Shown: positions 44,401-55,775, counted from the first letter of the stretch. The stretch: DNA of 64,000 nt from Cladorhizidae sp. MBARI D1340-BT2 (GCA_028752905.1 JAQNBH010000009.1:26830370-26894369); one strand, 5' to 3'. Notes: generated by a model from the letters alone, not told the origin. A program made the numbers and translations.

Positions 44401-45365
44401 TAGGCCTTGGCACATTATGCTCAAAAATTGAGCTATTATGCTATGCTCCTATGCTCTGAGAACCATATTATTATGCTTCCTAGTCCTTATCATTATGCTC
44501 TCAATATAACCATTATGCTCATGCAAACTAACCTTTGACCTTATCATGTGATCTACCATGTGGCAGCTGACTGAGTTAAATATATGCACAGACTGACAGG
44601 CCGAGGGGGGGGGTTCATGGCTTCTGTTTCACTACCAGTGTCTGAGACTGACACAGATACTGTTGCTCTAGGCGAGACTGCTGCATTTCAATTCAAGAAC
44701 GTCACTGGCCCAATGCAGCTGCTGTTACAAATAGGTTGCTACTGCACTGCAGCCGGAGCAGTATGGATGAGCTGCGCTGGCAACTGTGTACAAAGGGGTT
44801 TCCATTACTTTGAAGTGAAGTTTTTCTGGATTTTACACCTATTATGGATGCATTTAAGAGTGCTCGCCTTTTCAATCCAGGGAAGGTCACTGCTGCTTCA
44901 GTAGACACATCGAAGGCATTGCCTTTCTTCGGAGATGATCTCATTAATGATTTGAAGCTAGAACTACCATCTTATTTAGCAGCAGCTAATGATACTGCAA
45001 GGGAAGTGAACCCTTTGGAATGGTGGGAGCATAATAAAGGAACATTGCCATAGTGGAGTCAGGGATTCAGCAAAGTCATTTTGATTCAGCCATCATCAGC
45101 ATCAGTTGAAACAGTTTTTTCAATTTTGGAGAGACATTTTACACAATCTCAGCAATCTGCGCTTCAAGACTACATTGAGTGGGAGTAATGCTAGAGTTTA
45201 ACAATTCTTAAAACTGTAATAATTATGTTTTGTAATAATCACATTTGTTGAGCACATTTGTTGGGTCATTATGCCCAAATATTTTGCTATTATGCTCAAT
45301 TATGCTCAAGTGGAAAGGAGAGCTATTATGCTCAAATTTATGCCAGCATAATGTGCCAAGGCCTA
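44401..45365 (+). mobile_element. 965-bp hAT derivative in LTR (copy 2)
   Basis: Same length and TIRs (TAGGCCTTGGCACATT...) as the copy at 38393. The right target duplication GTGTGTAG (45366-45373) is intact and the left one was destroyed by the inversion. It carries the same dimerisation-domain remnant at 44844-45190. Confidence 0.92.
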
Positions 45366-45553
45366 GTGTGTAGATCTTTCCTCAGGCAGGTGGACCACAG
45401 CCTTTATTGTGTCTGGTGGTGAAGTCCTTCATCTGTTCCCACAATCGCTACAATGGTTTCCACACATCTGGTGTACGGCTTGACCACTAGCTGCTGGTTT
45501 GGCTTCATCCCGGGCTGTTGTGAACTCAGTCAGGGAGATAGAGTTCCCTGACA

Positions 45554-46034
45554 TCATGTTACCAGGTGGTCATGTAGTACCAAGTGGCTTGGATACACTG
45601 GTCATGCAGTACCAGGTGGCTTGGATACACTGGTCATGTAGTTGGATACACTGGTCATGTAGTACCAGGTGGCTTGGATAAACTGGTGATATAGTAGCAA
45701 TTGGATACACTGGTCATGTAGTACCAGGTGGCTTGGATATACTAGTCATGTAGTACCAGGTGGCTTGGATACACTGGTCATGTAGTACCAGGTGGCTTGG
45801 ATACACTGGTCATGTAGAACCAATTGGATACAATGGTCATGTAGTACCAGGTGGCTTGGATACACTGGTGATGTAGTACCAGGTGGCTTGGATACACTGG
45901 TCATGTAGAACCAGGTGGCTTGGATACACTGGTCATGTAGTACCAGGTGGCTTGGATACACTAGTCAGATAGTACCAGGTGGCTTGGATACACTGGTCAT
46001 GTAGTACCAGGTGGCTTGGATACACTGGTCATGC
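45554..46034. repeat. 32-bp minisatellite, array C
   Basis: About 15 units. The first part equals array B's left half; the rest includes variants (GTAGAACCAATTGGATACAA, TAGTCAGATAGTACC) not present in B. It ends at GGTCATGCTGACTCCGGG. Confidence 0.9.
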
Positions 46035-46165
46035 TGACTCCGGGTGGTTGCCACCATCATCAAGAGCATCTGTCTTCACAGATATTGAAATATTTTGTAG
46101 GATTGGATATTCACTTAATGAGCTGCTCTGGCTGAACATTCCTCTGCCATTCTTCTCAGGGACAC

Positions 46166-46535
46166 TGTTGAGTGTTAGTCCAGTCTAACCCTCAAGTGAT
46201 GGTATAAATTGCTGCCACCAGAGCTATGCTTATGTAAATAGCACCATTATCTTGCAATCAGAGAATTTATATTATTAATGAAGACACAAGGTTGCAATTA
46301 CAGGACAAGGCAAAGCTCCTGAACCTCGGTCAGTCAGGCTTCCTATATCCTGGAAACAGGGTGTGACACATTCTTACATACACTCAGCAAAGTTCCATAT
46401 ACTATAACTAGGTAGGCACACATTAGGCTATATAATATCTAAGTCTGTTTGGTGTGACATAATTGTCCCTCACTACTCTATGTGTTAATGCCTAAAGGTC
46501 ATCCATGGTCCATGTTTATGAGTCTGCCCTCAACA
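46166..46535 (-). repeat. 3' LTR, family 2
   Basis: 370 bp. It differs from the right LTR by several indels (CCTGGAAACAGGGTGTGAC versus CCCTGACTTCCCAGATAAAC) and substitutions, so the insertion is not recent. Confidence 0.9.
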
Positions 46536-46547
46536 TCTCCCCTTTCT
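46536..46547 (-). other. Polypurine tract, family 2
   Basis: AGAAAGGGGAGA on the minus strand directly abuts the LTR start TGTTGAGGG. Confidence 0.75.
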
Positions 46548-48071
46548 GAGATGAAACACCTCCTCCCCCAGCTGAAGGTCCTCCGTTGGAGTGTGGATCT
46601 AATCTCATGTTTGAGACTTTAATAGGCGCCGGAATCAGCAGTGTTTCCCTAGCTCCCTCAGTCACTCTCACCAGCGCTTCATCTTCAGGCCAGCATTGTC
46701 GCGACAATCCATCTGCGTTCTGATGTAACATGCCTGGCTAGTACTTAAGTTCGAACTGGAACACCTGTAGGGCCAGTGCCCAGCGCATCAGTCTGCCTGT
46801 CAGTCGAGTAGACCATTGTAGAGCTAGCAGAGCCCGGTAGTCAGTGAGGACAGTGAAGTGGCGGCCAATTAGATGTATAGCAAAGTGGTCGACAGCTTTG
46901 ACCACAGCCAGGCATTCAAGTTCGGAAACAGTGTAGTTTGTTTCGGCGAGAGTGGTTCGCTTAGAGAAGTAGGCGACGGGTTGTTCCTCTTCCTCCCTCT
47001 TTACTGAGAGTACTGCACCAATTCCGAGGATCGAGGCATCAGTGTGGAGAATCAGCTCATCATCAGCTCTGGGAATAATGAGCGGGTGGTCGTCACATAG
47101 AACAGAAACAATATGGTTAAATGCATCTGACTCTCTCTTATTCCCTTCCAGGCAACAGGTGGCACCCTTCTTCAGGGTATAGAACAGGGGACCCGGCCAC
47201 CTAACAAAATCGGGTATAAACTTCCAGTAATAACCGGCGGTCCCCAAGATAGCCCTCAACCCTTTCTGATTCCTAGGTCTATGGAAGTCCTTGAGTGCCT
47301 TAACTTTAGCTTCTGGTACACTTACAAGGCCATGTCCAATATGGTGTCCCAGATAACTCTAGTGACTGTGCCCCCCACACACATTTGTCTAGGTTCGTAG
47401 TCAACCCAGCCTCAACCAATGCTTTCAACACTTCTTCAATGTGTTGTACATGTTCCTCCCAAGTAGCAGAAAATATTAATATATCATCAATATAATTATG
47501 TCGCGCAGCAGTCTCTCAAATGATCTAGAGTGATTTCCATGCACCTTTAGAAAGCTGCTGGTGCATTTTTGAGACCAAATGGCATGCGGGTAAATGTTTA
47601 TTTCCCCCACAGGGTGCATAAAGCTGTCTTATCTTGGATGGCTCTACCAAGAAGAACCAGGTAGAATCCCTTGTTCAGATCAATCTTGGAAAGCCCGACA
47701 GCATTAGCCACTTGGTTCAGTAGGTCCTCAATGCATGGCATCTGGAACGGGTCATTGATTGTGACTTTATTTAGCTGTCTGTAGTCAATACAGAGTCTTA
47801 CATCCCTAGTCACCTTTTTCCTAGGCAGTACCATAGGGGATGACCATGGGCTTTTGGATGGAATGAGTATACCCAAGGCCAATAGCTCATCTATCTCCTT
47901 CTTAAGATCATTTTTCATTGCGGGGGCAATTCTGTTGTGGGGTAATCGGAGTGGGTTTCCTTCCTCTAAATGGATTTCACATTGGTCGTGTTTCAGCAAG
48001 ACCAGCCCTTTCAGGGTATGGTACCTTAGAATGGCCTTCAACTGTGGTTTCCTAGCATTGGATAAATTCAT
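46548..48071 (-). pseudogene. Reverse transcriptase-RNase H, family 2
   Basis: 48071-47598 carries fingers and palm: LPHNRIAPAMKNDLKKEIDE, GILIPSKSPWSSPMVLPRKK, RLCIDYRQLNKVTINDPFQM and GLSKIDLNKGFYLV. After frame changes, NYIDDILIFSATWEEHVQHI (about 47500) holds the YxDD site. 47259-46738 has LRAILGTAGYYWKFIPDF, LILHTDASILGIGAVLSV (RNase H Asp), TVSELECLAVVKAVDHF (Glu) and FTVLTDYRALLAL (Asp; His to Tyr in the usual TDH). NADGLSRQ follows near 46720. At least two frameshifts and one stop; otherwise all catalytic positions are visible. Confidence 0.88.
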
Positions 48072-48176
48072 CTCGGCCTAAGGGATTCGGTGTGTCCTCA
48101 CATTCGTCGGCCATAATGAGTCTAAGGAGATTAGCATGTGGCATCTTCCACTCATTAAGCCGGTTAATGTGGATGG

Positions 48177-48434
48177 TTAGCTTTTGGAACTTTTGTTAGG
48201 GACAGCTATTGTATAGTTACAGTCAGACAGTTTAGCTATGATCTCATACGGGCCATCCCAAATTGAGTGGAGTTTTCCTGTCAACCCTGGGGTGTGACAG
48301 AGCACCATGTCCCCGAGTTCATAGCTCCTTGGTTTGGAGCTCTGATCATAGGCCTGTTTAGATTTTTCTTTGTCTTTGTAGCTTTCTTCATTTTCGTAGG
48401 CCTGTTTGTTAGAGCTGTTAATATCTCCTTGCAC
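48177..48434 (-). pseudogene. Integrase C-terminal GPY/F-like tail, family 2
   Basis: The frame has a Lys-rich helix (YKDKEKSKQAYDQSSKPRSY), then ELGDMVLCHTPGLTGKLHSI-WDGPYEIIAKLSDCNYTI, the small barrel with W-D/x-GPY-E that closes Ty3-type integrases. It lies directly upstream of the reverse transcriptase start (48071). The zinc domain and catalytic core that should precede it are missing; the upstream frame jumps from the linker (about 48600) straight into this tail. Confidence 0.75.
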
Positions 48435-48859
48435 CTACAAGAGGGGGCCACCACTCTGGATAACTCTCTCCCTGGGTCAGCCCGTTTTCTATGCTCTATT
48501 ATACCTGCCAGATAGAAGTGTCCATCTTACTGCCTATCAGCCTTAAACCTCATCTCCATTAATATCCCATCCTTCCTCTGCTGTTCTGTTAGAGCCAGCA
48601 CTTCCACCTTCCCTTTTGAAAGGGTCAGAAGTGGCAACTCACTCACATGACCTCCCTCTAACCCTTGAATGTTTCCTGCCTCAATATCTCTTCTATTGCC
48701 TCATCTCCCTTGTACATGTACCCACTCAGCAATTCATCAACAGCAGAAGAATTGATGTGAGGATCCTCCTCCCCAAGAGGACTGGTATCGGTGCTCACTT
48801 CCTCTACTTCTGTTAATAAGCTATCTGTCTCATGGTCAACAGGATCGCAAGCAACTAGT

Positions 48860-49305
48860 TTAGGTTGTTTTGGCTATCTTTCTTCTGGGTTTGGGTATTG
48901 GTTTTTCATGCAATTTGGGTAGTGTTAGGGGCAGCTGCCTAGTCCAAGTCCCATCCTTGCTATACTCAATCTGGTTAGCGGCTTTCTCTGCCACTAGTGC
49001 CTGACTTTGAACCCTGGTAATGACAGGTAATGTTACAGGATCGTCTGCCAGCACCCTTTGCTTGGATCTTCCAGCAATCCAAGACCTCACCCAGGGGTAG
49101 TCCTTTCCCAACAGAACATGCTTTGTATCCTCACCCACTTAGTTATTCCATCTACCTTTAAGTCTATGGTTGCTGTTTTAAATGTGATGACCCTCTGATT
49201 AGCTAGTCTTGCCTTAGCCAGTGAAACATTCAGTTGGTAATAGCCTAGCAGGGACTGCTGTTTTGTTGGCACCAGTGTCAATGAGGCACCTACACGGTCT
49301 ACCAT
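48860..49305 (-). pseudogene. Protease C-terminal half and linker, family 2
   Basis: After the active site the frames read LLGYYQLNVSLAKARLANQR and VDGITKWVRIQ, then EDTKHVLLGKDYPWVRSW, the retropepsin C-terminal I/L-L-G-x-D motif. Two overlapping frames show a frameshift near 49130. A basic linker follows to 48860. Confidence 0.65.
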
Positions 49306-50230
49306 TTATGTCCCCGGTTCTGAGCAACTCCTCAGCCTCAGACTCAAAACTAATCATGCCTAGCCGGGCTTTGACCTTATTGTTTGGGCAATACCTCTTA
49401 AAATGCCATGTTTCATTGCATTCAAAGCAAACTATGTCCTTAGGAAATAATCTACACCTCTGTGGACCACCGGCTAAACCTTGGCCACCAACCCGATCAT
49501 GCTCAATGGGGGCCCCCCCATCTCTACCCTTAGTTAGGTGCCCACCTGATCCATTAGTCGGTTTCTGTTCCCTGGGATTGTTGTAGGCCATCTTTCTGCC
49601 GGAGTGTTGTCCCTCCAGTTGTCTCTTGTGCATCTTGCTTCTTTCGTGAAAGGATTTTGATTCCCAAGTAGCTTCCAGCTCATCGATGATCTCCTCTGGA
49701 GTATCCTTGTAAGTATTACCTCTCACTGCATGGCATACCTCTGGTGAGTAGTAAAGCGTCAACGTTCCTCGAAACATCTCCATCGTGAAGTCCTTTTTGC
49801 TTTCCATCCGCATTGCGAATCTGTTGATGCTCTTCATAATCGGAGTGAGATTGTGTCTAGGTGACAGGTTGTCTGTTGGTGTGTTTCTCCAAATAGTTTT
49901 TATGGCTCTAGTATCTGTACAACCCAGATGCTCAAGCAGCAAAGTCTTCAATGTTTAGTAATGTACGCTCAAGTCCAGTTCCTGAAAAGCTTCCATCACT
50001 TTCCCGGAGACTTGCTTCCATAATATATTGGTCCTTTCTGTTACTGGAAGTCCCACCTCTGTTAGGGTTTGTTCAAAGTTTCTCAGGTAAGCTTCTGGGT
50101 CGATTAGTTCATCCATTTTGTGAAGTGCCTGCAGTGCTGTTCTCTTCAATTGCTCAGCTTCCCTTGCAGAAGTACTGGCTTGTTGGAACTCTCTTGTGAG
50201 CTTGTAGAAGGCTGCATTTTCCTCTACCAA
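49214..50230 (-). pseudogene. Gag with SCAN-like capsid, CCHC knuckle and protease site, family 2
   Basis: Two frames: 50230-49955 (YLRNFEQTLTEVGLPVTERT, capsid start) and 49951-49214, split by a TAG at about 49957. The capsid helices (LTLYYSPEVCHAVRGNTYKD...) are followed by a basic hinge, the knuckle CFECNETWHFKRYC (C-x2-C-x4-H-x4-C), and CRCLIDTGANKTAVPARLLP with the retropepsin D-T-G. Gag and protease are fused in one frame. There is little sequence likeness to family 1 Gag beyond the fold. Confidence 0.8.
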
Positions 50231-50513
50231 TTTTGTTAGCAGGTCATTTCGCTACTTTTCTTCCTTTGCATGCTCCATTGTTGTTCTCAACCTCTCCTCC
50301 CTTTCCTGATTCATTGATGCTATCATAGTTGCCATAGCAGAGCCATAGAGTCGGCAGTCGCTTCAGTGTTGAATGAACTAGTTGCTGTCGGTTCTGTCTT
50401 CTTGTCGCTGATCTTGTCGGACTTTGAACGTGTTTGGACGATGCTTGGATCTATGCTTCGGTTGGTAGTGAATGTTAGTTATGGTGATTATGTTCTGCAC
50501 CACTGCCACCATG

Positions 50514-50900
50514 TGTTGAGGGTTAGTCCAGTCTAACTCACAAGTGATGGTATCAATTGTTGCCACCAGAGCTATGCTTATGTAAATAGCACCCGTATCT
50601 TGCAATCAGAGAATTTAGATTATTAATGAAGACACAAGGTTGCAATTATAGGACAAGGCAAAGCTCCTGAACCTTGGTCAGTCAGGGTTCTTATACCCTG
50701 ACTTCCCAGATAAACAGGATGACATACATTCTTACATACACTCAGAAAAGTTCCACATACTATAATTGGGTAGGCCCACATAATTATTATAATATCTAAG
50801 TCTGTTTGGTGCGACATAACTTAGTAATGTTCCCTCAGTACTCTCTGTATTAATGCCTAAAGGTCATCCATGGTCCATGTTGATGAGTCTGCCCTCAACA
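50514..50900 (-). repeat. 5' LTR, family 2
   Basis: 387 bp. Just inside it the minus strand reads CATGGTGGCAGTGGTGCAG, a likely primer-binding site starting at TGG; I could not match it to a particular tRNA. Confidence 0.88.
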
Positions 50901-50929
50901 GACACGTCCATACATCAAGTTGTGATATA

Positions 50930-51110
50930 TATTTACAATACCTGCCTGAAAATGTGTACAATACCTTCCTGAAGATGTGATATATATTTATAATACCTGC
51001 CTGCAATACCTGCCTGAAGATGATATATATATTTACAATATCTGCCTGTAGATTTGATATATATTTACAATACCTGCCTGAAGATGTGATATATATTTAC
51101 AATATGTGAT
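50930..51110. repeat. ~32-bp AT-rich tandem repeat
   Basis: Five to six units of GATATATATTTACAATACCT+GCCTGAAGATGT with truncations. Confidence 0.8.
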
Positions 51111-51374
51111 ATTACCTAACGGAGTTACACTGATGAGCATGCACACAACAATGCAACAGACCAATATCCAATGGTGTGCTCTATTCAAAAACACCAAATA
51201 TATGATACATATTGTAAACTATGTAGGCAGCATCAAGGAAGCTTAAACTTCCGCCCCCTTTCCCCCCCTCTCCCCCCCAAAAAAGCAGATGCATGCTTGC
51301 ATCATGGAATTTGCACCTACAAATCAAAATAATGCACGTCCATGTTATTCATTTTCCTGAGATTACTTGAAATG

Positions 51375-51700
51375 ATGTTGGCATGTTAGAGCTAGCTCTA
51401 GGTGAGGATGTGCTGTCTGTGTTTCTCTCCATTTACTGCCACTACTTAGTTAGAGATACTTCTAGGTCGGGATGTGCTGACTGTGTTGCTCTCCAGCTGC
51501 TCGCTCTGCTTTAACTATTATTGTTTGTGATACTAGCAATGATGTTGGCATGTTAGAGCTAGCTCTAGGTATGTTCTCTCTGTTTTTCTCTCCAGCTGCT
51601 GCCTCTGCTTAGTAAGAGCTAGTTCCAGGTGGGGATGTGCTGAATGTGTTGTTCTTCAGCTGCTGATTCTGCTTTAGCTATTGTTGTTTGTGATGCTTGG
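51375..51700. repeat. Decayed tandem repeat (GTTAGAGCTAGCTCTAGGT)
   Basis: Blocks with GATGTTGGCATGTTAGAGCT, TCTAGGTNGGGATGTGCTGA, TGTGTTNCTCTCCAGCTGCT and CTCTGCTTTAACTATTNTTG recur about three to four times over 60 to 180 bp. No coding capacity. Confidence 0.65.
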
Positions 51701-52490
51701 ATGCTCTAACAACTTCCAACTCCTTGACTTCAGCTCCATCCAAGCATCTAATTGGAATGCCATCGCTCTCCTTCTTGTCGGCTCCACATATGATTTTGTC
51801 ACAGTCTATCTCCTCAGTGCTTGCTACATGTGCCTACCCTAACCCCAGAGGGATGACAAGAGCATATTTGGTGCTTGCTACCTTGAGGCTTGATAAATAC
51901 CTGAAGATGTATAATATTATAATTATATGTATCTTATACATTTATATTTATCATATCTTGAGTAGACTTCTGGTAACCGTACGAAAGCTCATGACCAATT
52001 GATACCAGGCCATTGATTGCTGTGAGTCTTTATTGCACTAGTCCCTAGTCTTCAAGATATAAAAAGAGACTGATATGCTAGGCTAGGCCTAATGATAGGC
52101 ATTTGGCTAGGGCTTAAGTCTTGGGCTAGGGCTGGGACAGACTAAGGCCAGGACTAAAGCTAAATCTAGGGCTAGGGGGCATTTCTGATGCCTCAGGCAT
52201 TGCATCTGGTGAAAAGATTTGTGTATTGGTGATTGGGAATTGAATCCGGTGAAAAGACTGGTATGCTGGTGATTGGGCCTTGGATCTGATAATAGCTAGC
52301 TCTATCAGGAAACAAATTGCAGACCATTTACCATTTCAACGCTGAAAATACAGCAAAGAGATAGAATTTTTCTGCTATAGTGTGTGGTGAAGATGCAGAT
52401 CATATGTAGCTAATAATGGGCTGGCTATACATAAGGCCACGGCTATACATAAGGCCACAGCCAGACAGCTTCTTATGGTCAGCCGTTATA
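51701..52490. other. Non-coding stretch with CTAGGG-type motif run
   Basis: 52080-52180 contains repeated CTAGGG, GGCTAGGGCT and AAGGCCAGG motifs like those near 10350 and 24810. Otherwise nothing recognised. Confidence 0.35.
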
Positions 52491-52494
52491 GTGT

Positions 52495-52660
52495 CTCTCT
52501 CTGTGCGTATGTATATGTGTATTGTGTGGCAATATGTGTGTGTGTGTGTCAGTGAGTGAATGTGTGTGTGTGGGAGTGAGTGTGATTGTGGAGTATGTAT
52601 ATATGTATGTATGTGGTGTGGTTTGGTGTGTCTGTAGTGGTGTGTGTGTGCATAGTTAGA
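52495..52660. repeat. (TG)n-rich low-complexity tract
   Basis: Imperfect TG/GTAT dinucleotide and tetranucleotide runs. The minus-strand open frame with many His/Thr residues is an artefact of it. Confidence 0.85.
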
Positions 52661-53059
52661 GAGCACGTTGGTCTTTGTGTGTTAGTTAGAAGTCCACAAA
52701 GCAACACATAGTTTACTATGTAACCCAAGCTTATCTAGTGTTGGTCATAGTGGCGATGGTGGTATGGTGTGTGTCAGGAGAGCCAGTGATTTTGATGATG
52801 AAGGGATGAGAGATTGAGAACTAAGTCCCCAAATATCGCAGGTAATGTCTACAACTCCTGTAAATAAACTAGGTCAGTCACAGTAGTGCAGCAGGTCATC
52901 AAACTAGTAGGTAATTTGCCGGCAAATGCGAGTCAACAGAGCTCTAGTGTTAATCTGGCACATGTGAGGATTCCCACTCAAGAGACCAATGGAAGCAGAG
53001 TCACAAAGCAGAGGGCATAGCACACATATTAACCGAGCACATCCCACATATTCCTCATT

Positions 53060-53720
53060 ATACCATCCTATCACTTCCAGATTTGTGGAAATAGCTGCTC
53101 GAGAGAAAGCAACAGTCAACACGCATGAGGGACATAGTAGCCTCAGAGTTCATGCTCTCCCAGTCACATGCTTTGCCAGGCTGTGACTCGGAAACGTGGT
53201 TTTTCTTGTTCATGACTATGACATCAGCATATTGGAGTTGGCTATCAGCTGCAGCGGGGTATGTTTCGCTACTCTTAAATTTGGCTACTAGAGCGTAGGT
53301 GTCCACAACAGTCACTACAGCATAAAGGAGGATTCGGTACATCCTCCCATATTCCTGCTCTAGGGTAGCTATAGTGGCCAAGGAGTTGTCATTCCACTGC
53401 TCTCGATGAGGAGATAATCAAACTTCCCTATATCAACATCCTGCAACAGATTCCAAACTGCTGTTTGAAACTCACCCGAAATTTAACAGCAGAGGCAGCC
53501 ATTGGTAAATCTACCACTGAATCTTGGCTTTGGTTCCTCTTTACTATCTGATGGTCTAAGTTGAGAGAGGCGAAATCATTCACAGCATCTGCAACCCTCA
53601 AATTCTGCTTGTTAGAAAGCATCATAGTCGAGGAGAGTGGTTCTTTCAGGTCCAAGTAGACCATGATCAGGGTAACTGGGAGCTTTCTCTTCTTTCCAGC
53701 CCAAGCTTGGTTCTCCCTGT
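53060..53720 (-). pseudogene. Degenerate CobW-type (G3E) GTPase
   Basis: The frames KRKLPVTLIMVYLDLKEPLS, NKQNLRVADAVNDFASLNLD, HQIVKRNQSQDSVVDLP and, after a frame change, FDYLLIESSGMTTPWPL, then RILLYAVVTVVDTYAL and QYADVIVMNKKNHVSESQ run in the order of a CobW/YciC-type G3E GTPase (metal-chaperone family). Key motifs are ruined: the P-loop is scrambled (YLDLKEPLSS), the NG-C-x-CC metal motif survives only in the +1 frame (NGCLCC), and NKxD has become NKKN. Small indels explain both. There is no intron inside, so it could be a retrocopy, or a bacterial-derived or intronless gene. Confidence 0.65.
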
Positions 53721-54169
53721 GAATGTAGATGTTACATAAACTATCCATCTTCCAGTAGTTCAACTCGGTAAGATAACTTCTGTACGGCATTACCCAGCAT
53801 GCTCTCACATCCTGCTTAATTAGCAGATAAGTGTGCACCACTTGCCCCGCCAGCCTCAGTAGTGTTACATGCTCTTGATTATTATAAGAGAAATGTGTGC
53901 GTGTCTTATTGGGATCTAGGATCATCATATTACCTTCTTGCACCAATTCATTACAACTATTTTGACCTAAATCTAATCATCTTACTGAATACAGTAGCTA
54001 TGTACCTCCTAATTCATATCACCTTGGCCTGTTCTCTTATCTGAAAGAAACTTGCGCTACGGGCAAAGTAATAATAATGTATCACTTTAACTTCACTGAT
54101 ATCACTTACCAATCCGTCCATGAATTCTTCGATGTTCTGTGACCTCAGTCTATAACTGTAAACTGCGTC

Positions 54170-55775
54170 TGTTTATAACTAGCCCTACTCAAACTGGCAA
54201 CATCCTTGATTTTGTCATTGCCAAACCATCCTGAGCTCATCCTTTATTCCACTTTCTGGTCAAGTTGGACCAATTCAAGTTACCTTATTTATAACTACTG
54301 CCATTCTCACACAACCTCTTCATGCAAGATTTTTTTATCTCTCTCTCTAAAGCTGACATGGATGGCCTGAATGTGACTTCTATTAGATTTTTTGTTTTCA
54401 CCCACTTACTTTCTCTAAATGATACAGAATATGTATGCTTAGTACTAAAACCAGTAATCACCAATATACTGTGTCAGTATTAAAAAATCGTCACCAGCGA
54501 CCGATATATTTTTCTCCAAGAATAAAGTATTCTCTCAACTGCATTCACTCAAGCAGAACAGAGTACAGGATGGCTCCTTCCACCTCCAACTATGAGCAAC
54601 TACTCTCCATGATCCACCAACTTCAGTTCCAAATGTCCAAAGTAAAAAGATCATATGAATATTGTGAAAGACAACTGCATTAACAACCCAGCCAGAATAT
54701 ACATATGATAATATTACAGGAGGACTCCTTCCACCTACAACTATATATGAGCAATTACTCTCCTTAATCCAACAACTTCAGATCCAAATGTTCGAATCAT
54801 AAAGAATATCATGAAAGACAACTGCATTAACAGCCTAGCCAGAATAAACATAGTATACACATTCCGATCATAGCTCTGGAACTACCTGTACTCACTATGA
54901 AAGGGACAGTCTGCAAAACAGCTGCTTCAATTAAGTTTTCACTAGGAGCCCACTCATCCTTCCACAGCAGTACTTATGCCTAGTTCCTCGGAAATCCAGG
55001 CCACCTTTACCATCTCTGCAGAGGAACTGTATGGATATCCTTAGTAAAACTTGACCAAAACCAAGGTAAAGAAATTGATGGAATGCATCCAAGACTACAC
55101 TGCTTTGGCTGTCTACAAATTCTGTTCTCCCTGAGCATCATGGACCAGTACATTGCATCTGATTGGTACATACACAACATTATTCCAATTTATAAATCAG
55201 GTAATAAGCCCTTGGGCGCCAACTACAGACCAATAGCTCGTCACTAAAATTATAGAGAAACTGGTCTATGACAAGATAATCAGCTTTGCTACTTGTTCAA
55301 TCTAAACCAGATTGCAGAAAAATAGTTTCACCCTTCAACTGCTGTTGCTATTCATGAGAACTAACTATTTATTGTAATGACTATCACAACTCAAAAGTTG
55401 AACCATCTACCGAGGCTTTTGATAGTGTCCCCCATGGTGAACTTCTATTCAAGTAGTCCTGCATTGTAATTACTAGAGACATATGGAACTGGTTTAGGTC
55501 ATATCTGTCTTCTGGTACCTACTGTGTCTCTCTCGGACTGCCCCAAGGAAGTATCTTTAAATCTCTATTATTAATTACTACATTAAAGTTTGTACTAAGT
55601 TCTACAACATCTTCATCATTGCTCATCCCACCCAATGCATCAAACTGGTATGGAATGTGAACGACTGCTACCAATTTCAACATGACTTAGACTCCCTGCG
55701 TAGCTGGAGTTCAAATAAAAAACTCAACTTCAATATTAAAATATGTGTATAGTGCAGGAAGTCATTAATGTCCAC
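54170..55775 (+). mobile_element. LINE (CR1/L2-like) remnant with endonuclease tail and RT
   Basis: Pieces in order on the plus strand: PTQTGNILDFVIAKPS (end of the AP-endonuclease, about 54190), a linker HQRPIYFSPRIKYSLNCIHS, then after breaks IHNIIPIYKSGNKPLGANYR-PIA (RT fingers), TEAFDSVPHGELLF (the D-F/x-x-K-A-F-D-x-V-x-H palm motif, about 55405), WNWFRSYLSSGTYCVSLGLP-QGS (RT), and FQHDLDSLRSWSSNKKLNFN (thumb). The FADD motif has decayed. Many stops. Non-LTR by domain content; family by motif style only. Confidence 0.75.
54571..54840 (+). repeat. ~153-bp tandem duplication in LINE linker
   Basis: CTCCTTCCACCTCCAACTAT...AAAGACAACTGCATTAACA recurs about 153 bp on as CTCCTTCCACCTACAACTAT...AAAGACAACTGCATTAACA with moderate drift. 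Confidence 0.75.

Larger units (their letters stand above)
39811..45553 (-). mobile_element. Gmr1-like LTR retrotransposon, family 1, copy 2
   Basis: Nearly base-for-base the same as copy 1 (5743 versus 5733 bp), including the integrase/reverse transcriptase deletion, the nested hAT and the TCATG target duplication (39806-39810, 45554-45558). It differs by a 10-bp insertion-type difference near 42573, a 199-bp inversion in the right LTR (44199-44397) and scattered substitutions. Domain order and lesions are otherwise shared, so the block was duplicated after it had decayed. Confidence 0.92.
43956..45553 (-). repeat. 5' LTR with nested hAT and inversion, family 1 copy 2
   Basis: Same boundaries as in copy 1. 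The internal 199 bp (44199-44397) are reversed, and the hAT derivative sits directly against the inversion edge. Confidence 0.88.
46166..50900 (-). mobile_element. Gmr1-like LTR retrotransposon, family 2
   Basis: LTRs at 46166-46535 and 50514-50900 begin TGTTGAG and end CCCTCAACA. GACAC stands outside both (46161-46165, 50901-50905), a 5-bp target duplication. Minus-strand order is Gag with CCHC knuckle, protease, linker, integrase C-terminal GPY/F-like tail, reverse transcriptase, RNase H, polypurine tract. As in family 1 the integrase part precedes reverse transcriptase, and again the integrase catalytic core is missing. The proteins are clearly distinct from family 1. Confidence 0.9.

Noticed and set aside
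45746..45961. Repetitive minus-strand frame over array C
   Set aside because: Read-through of the 32-bp minisatellite, not a gene.
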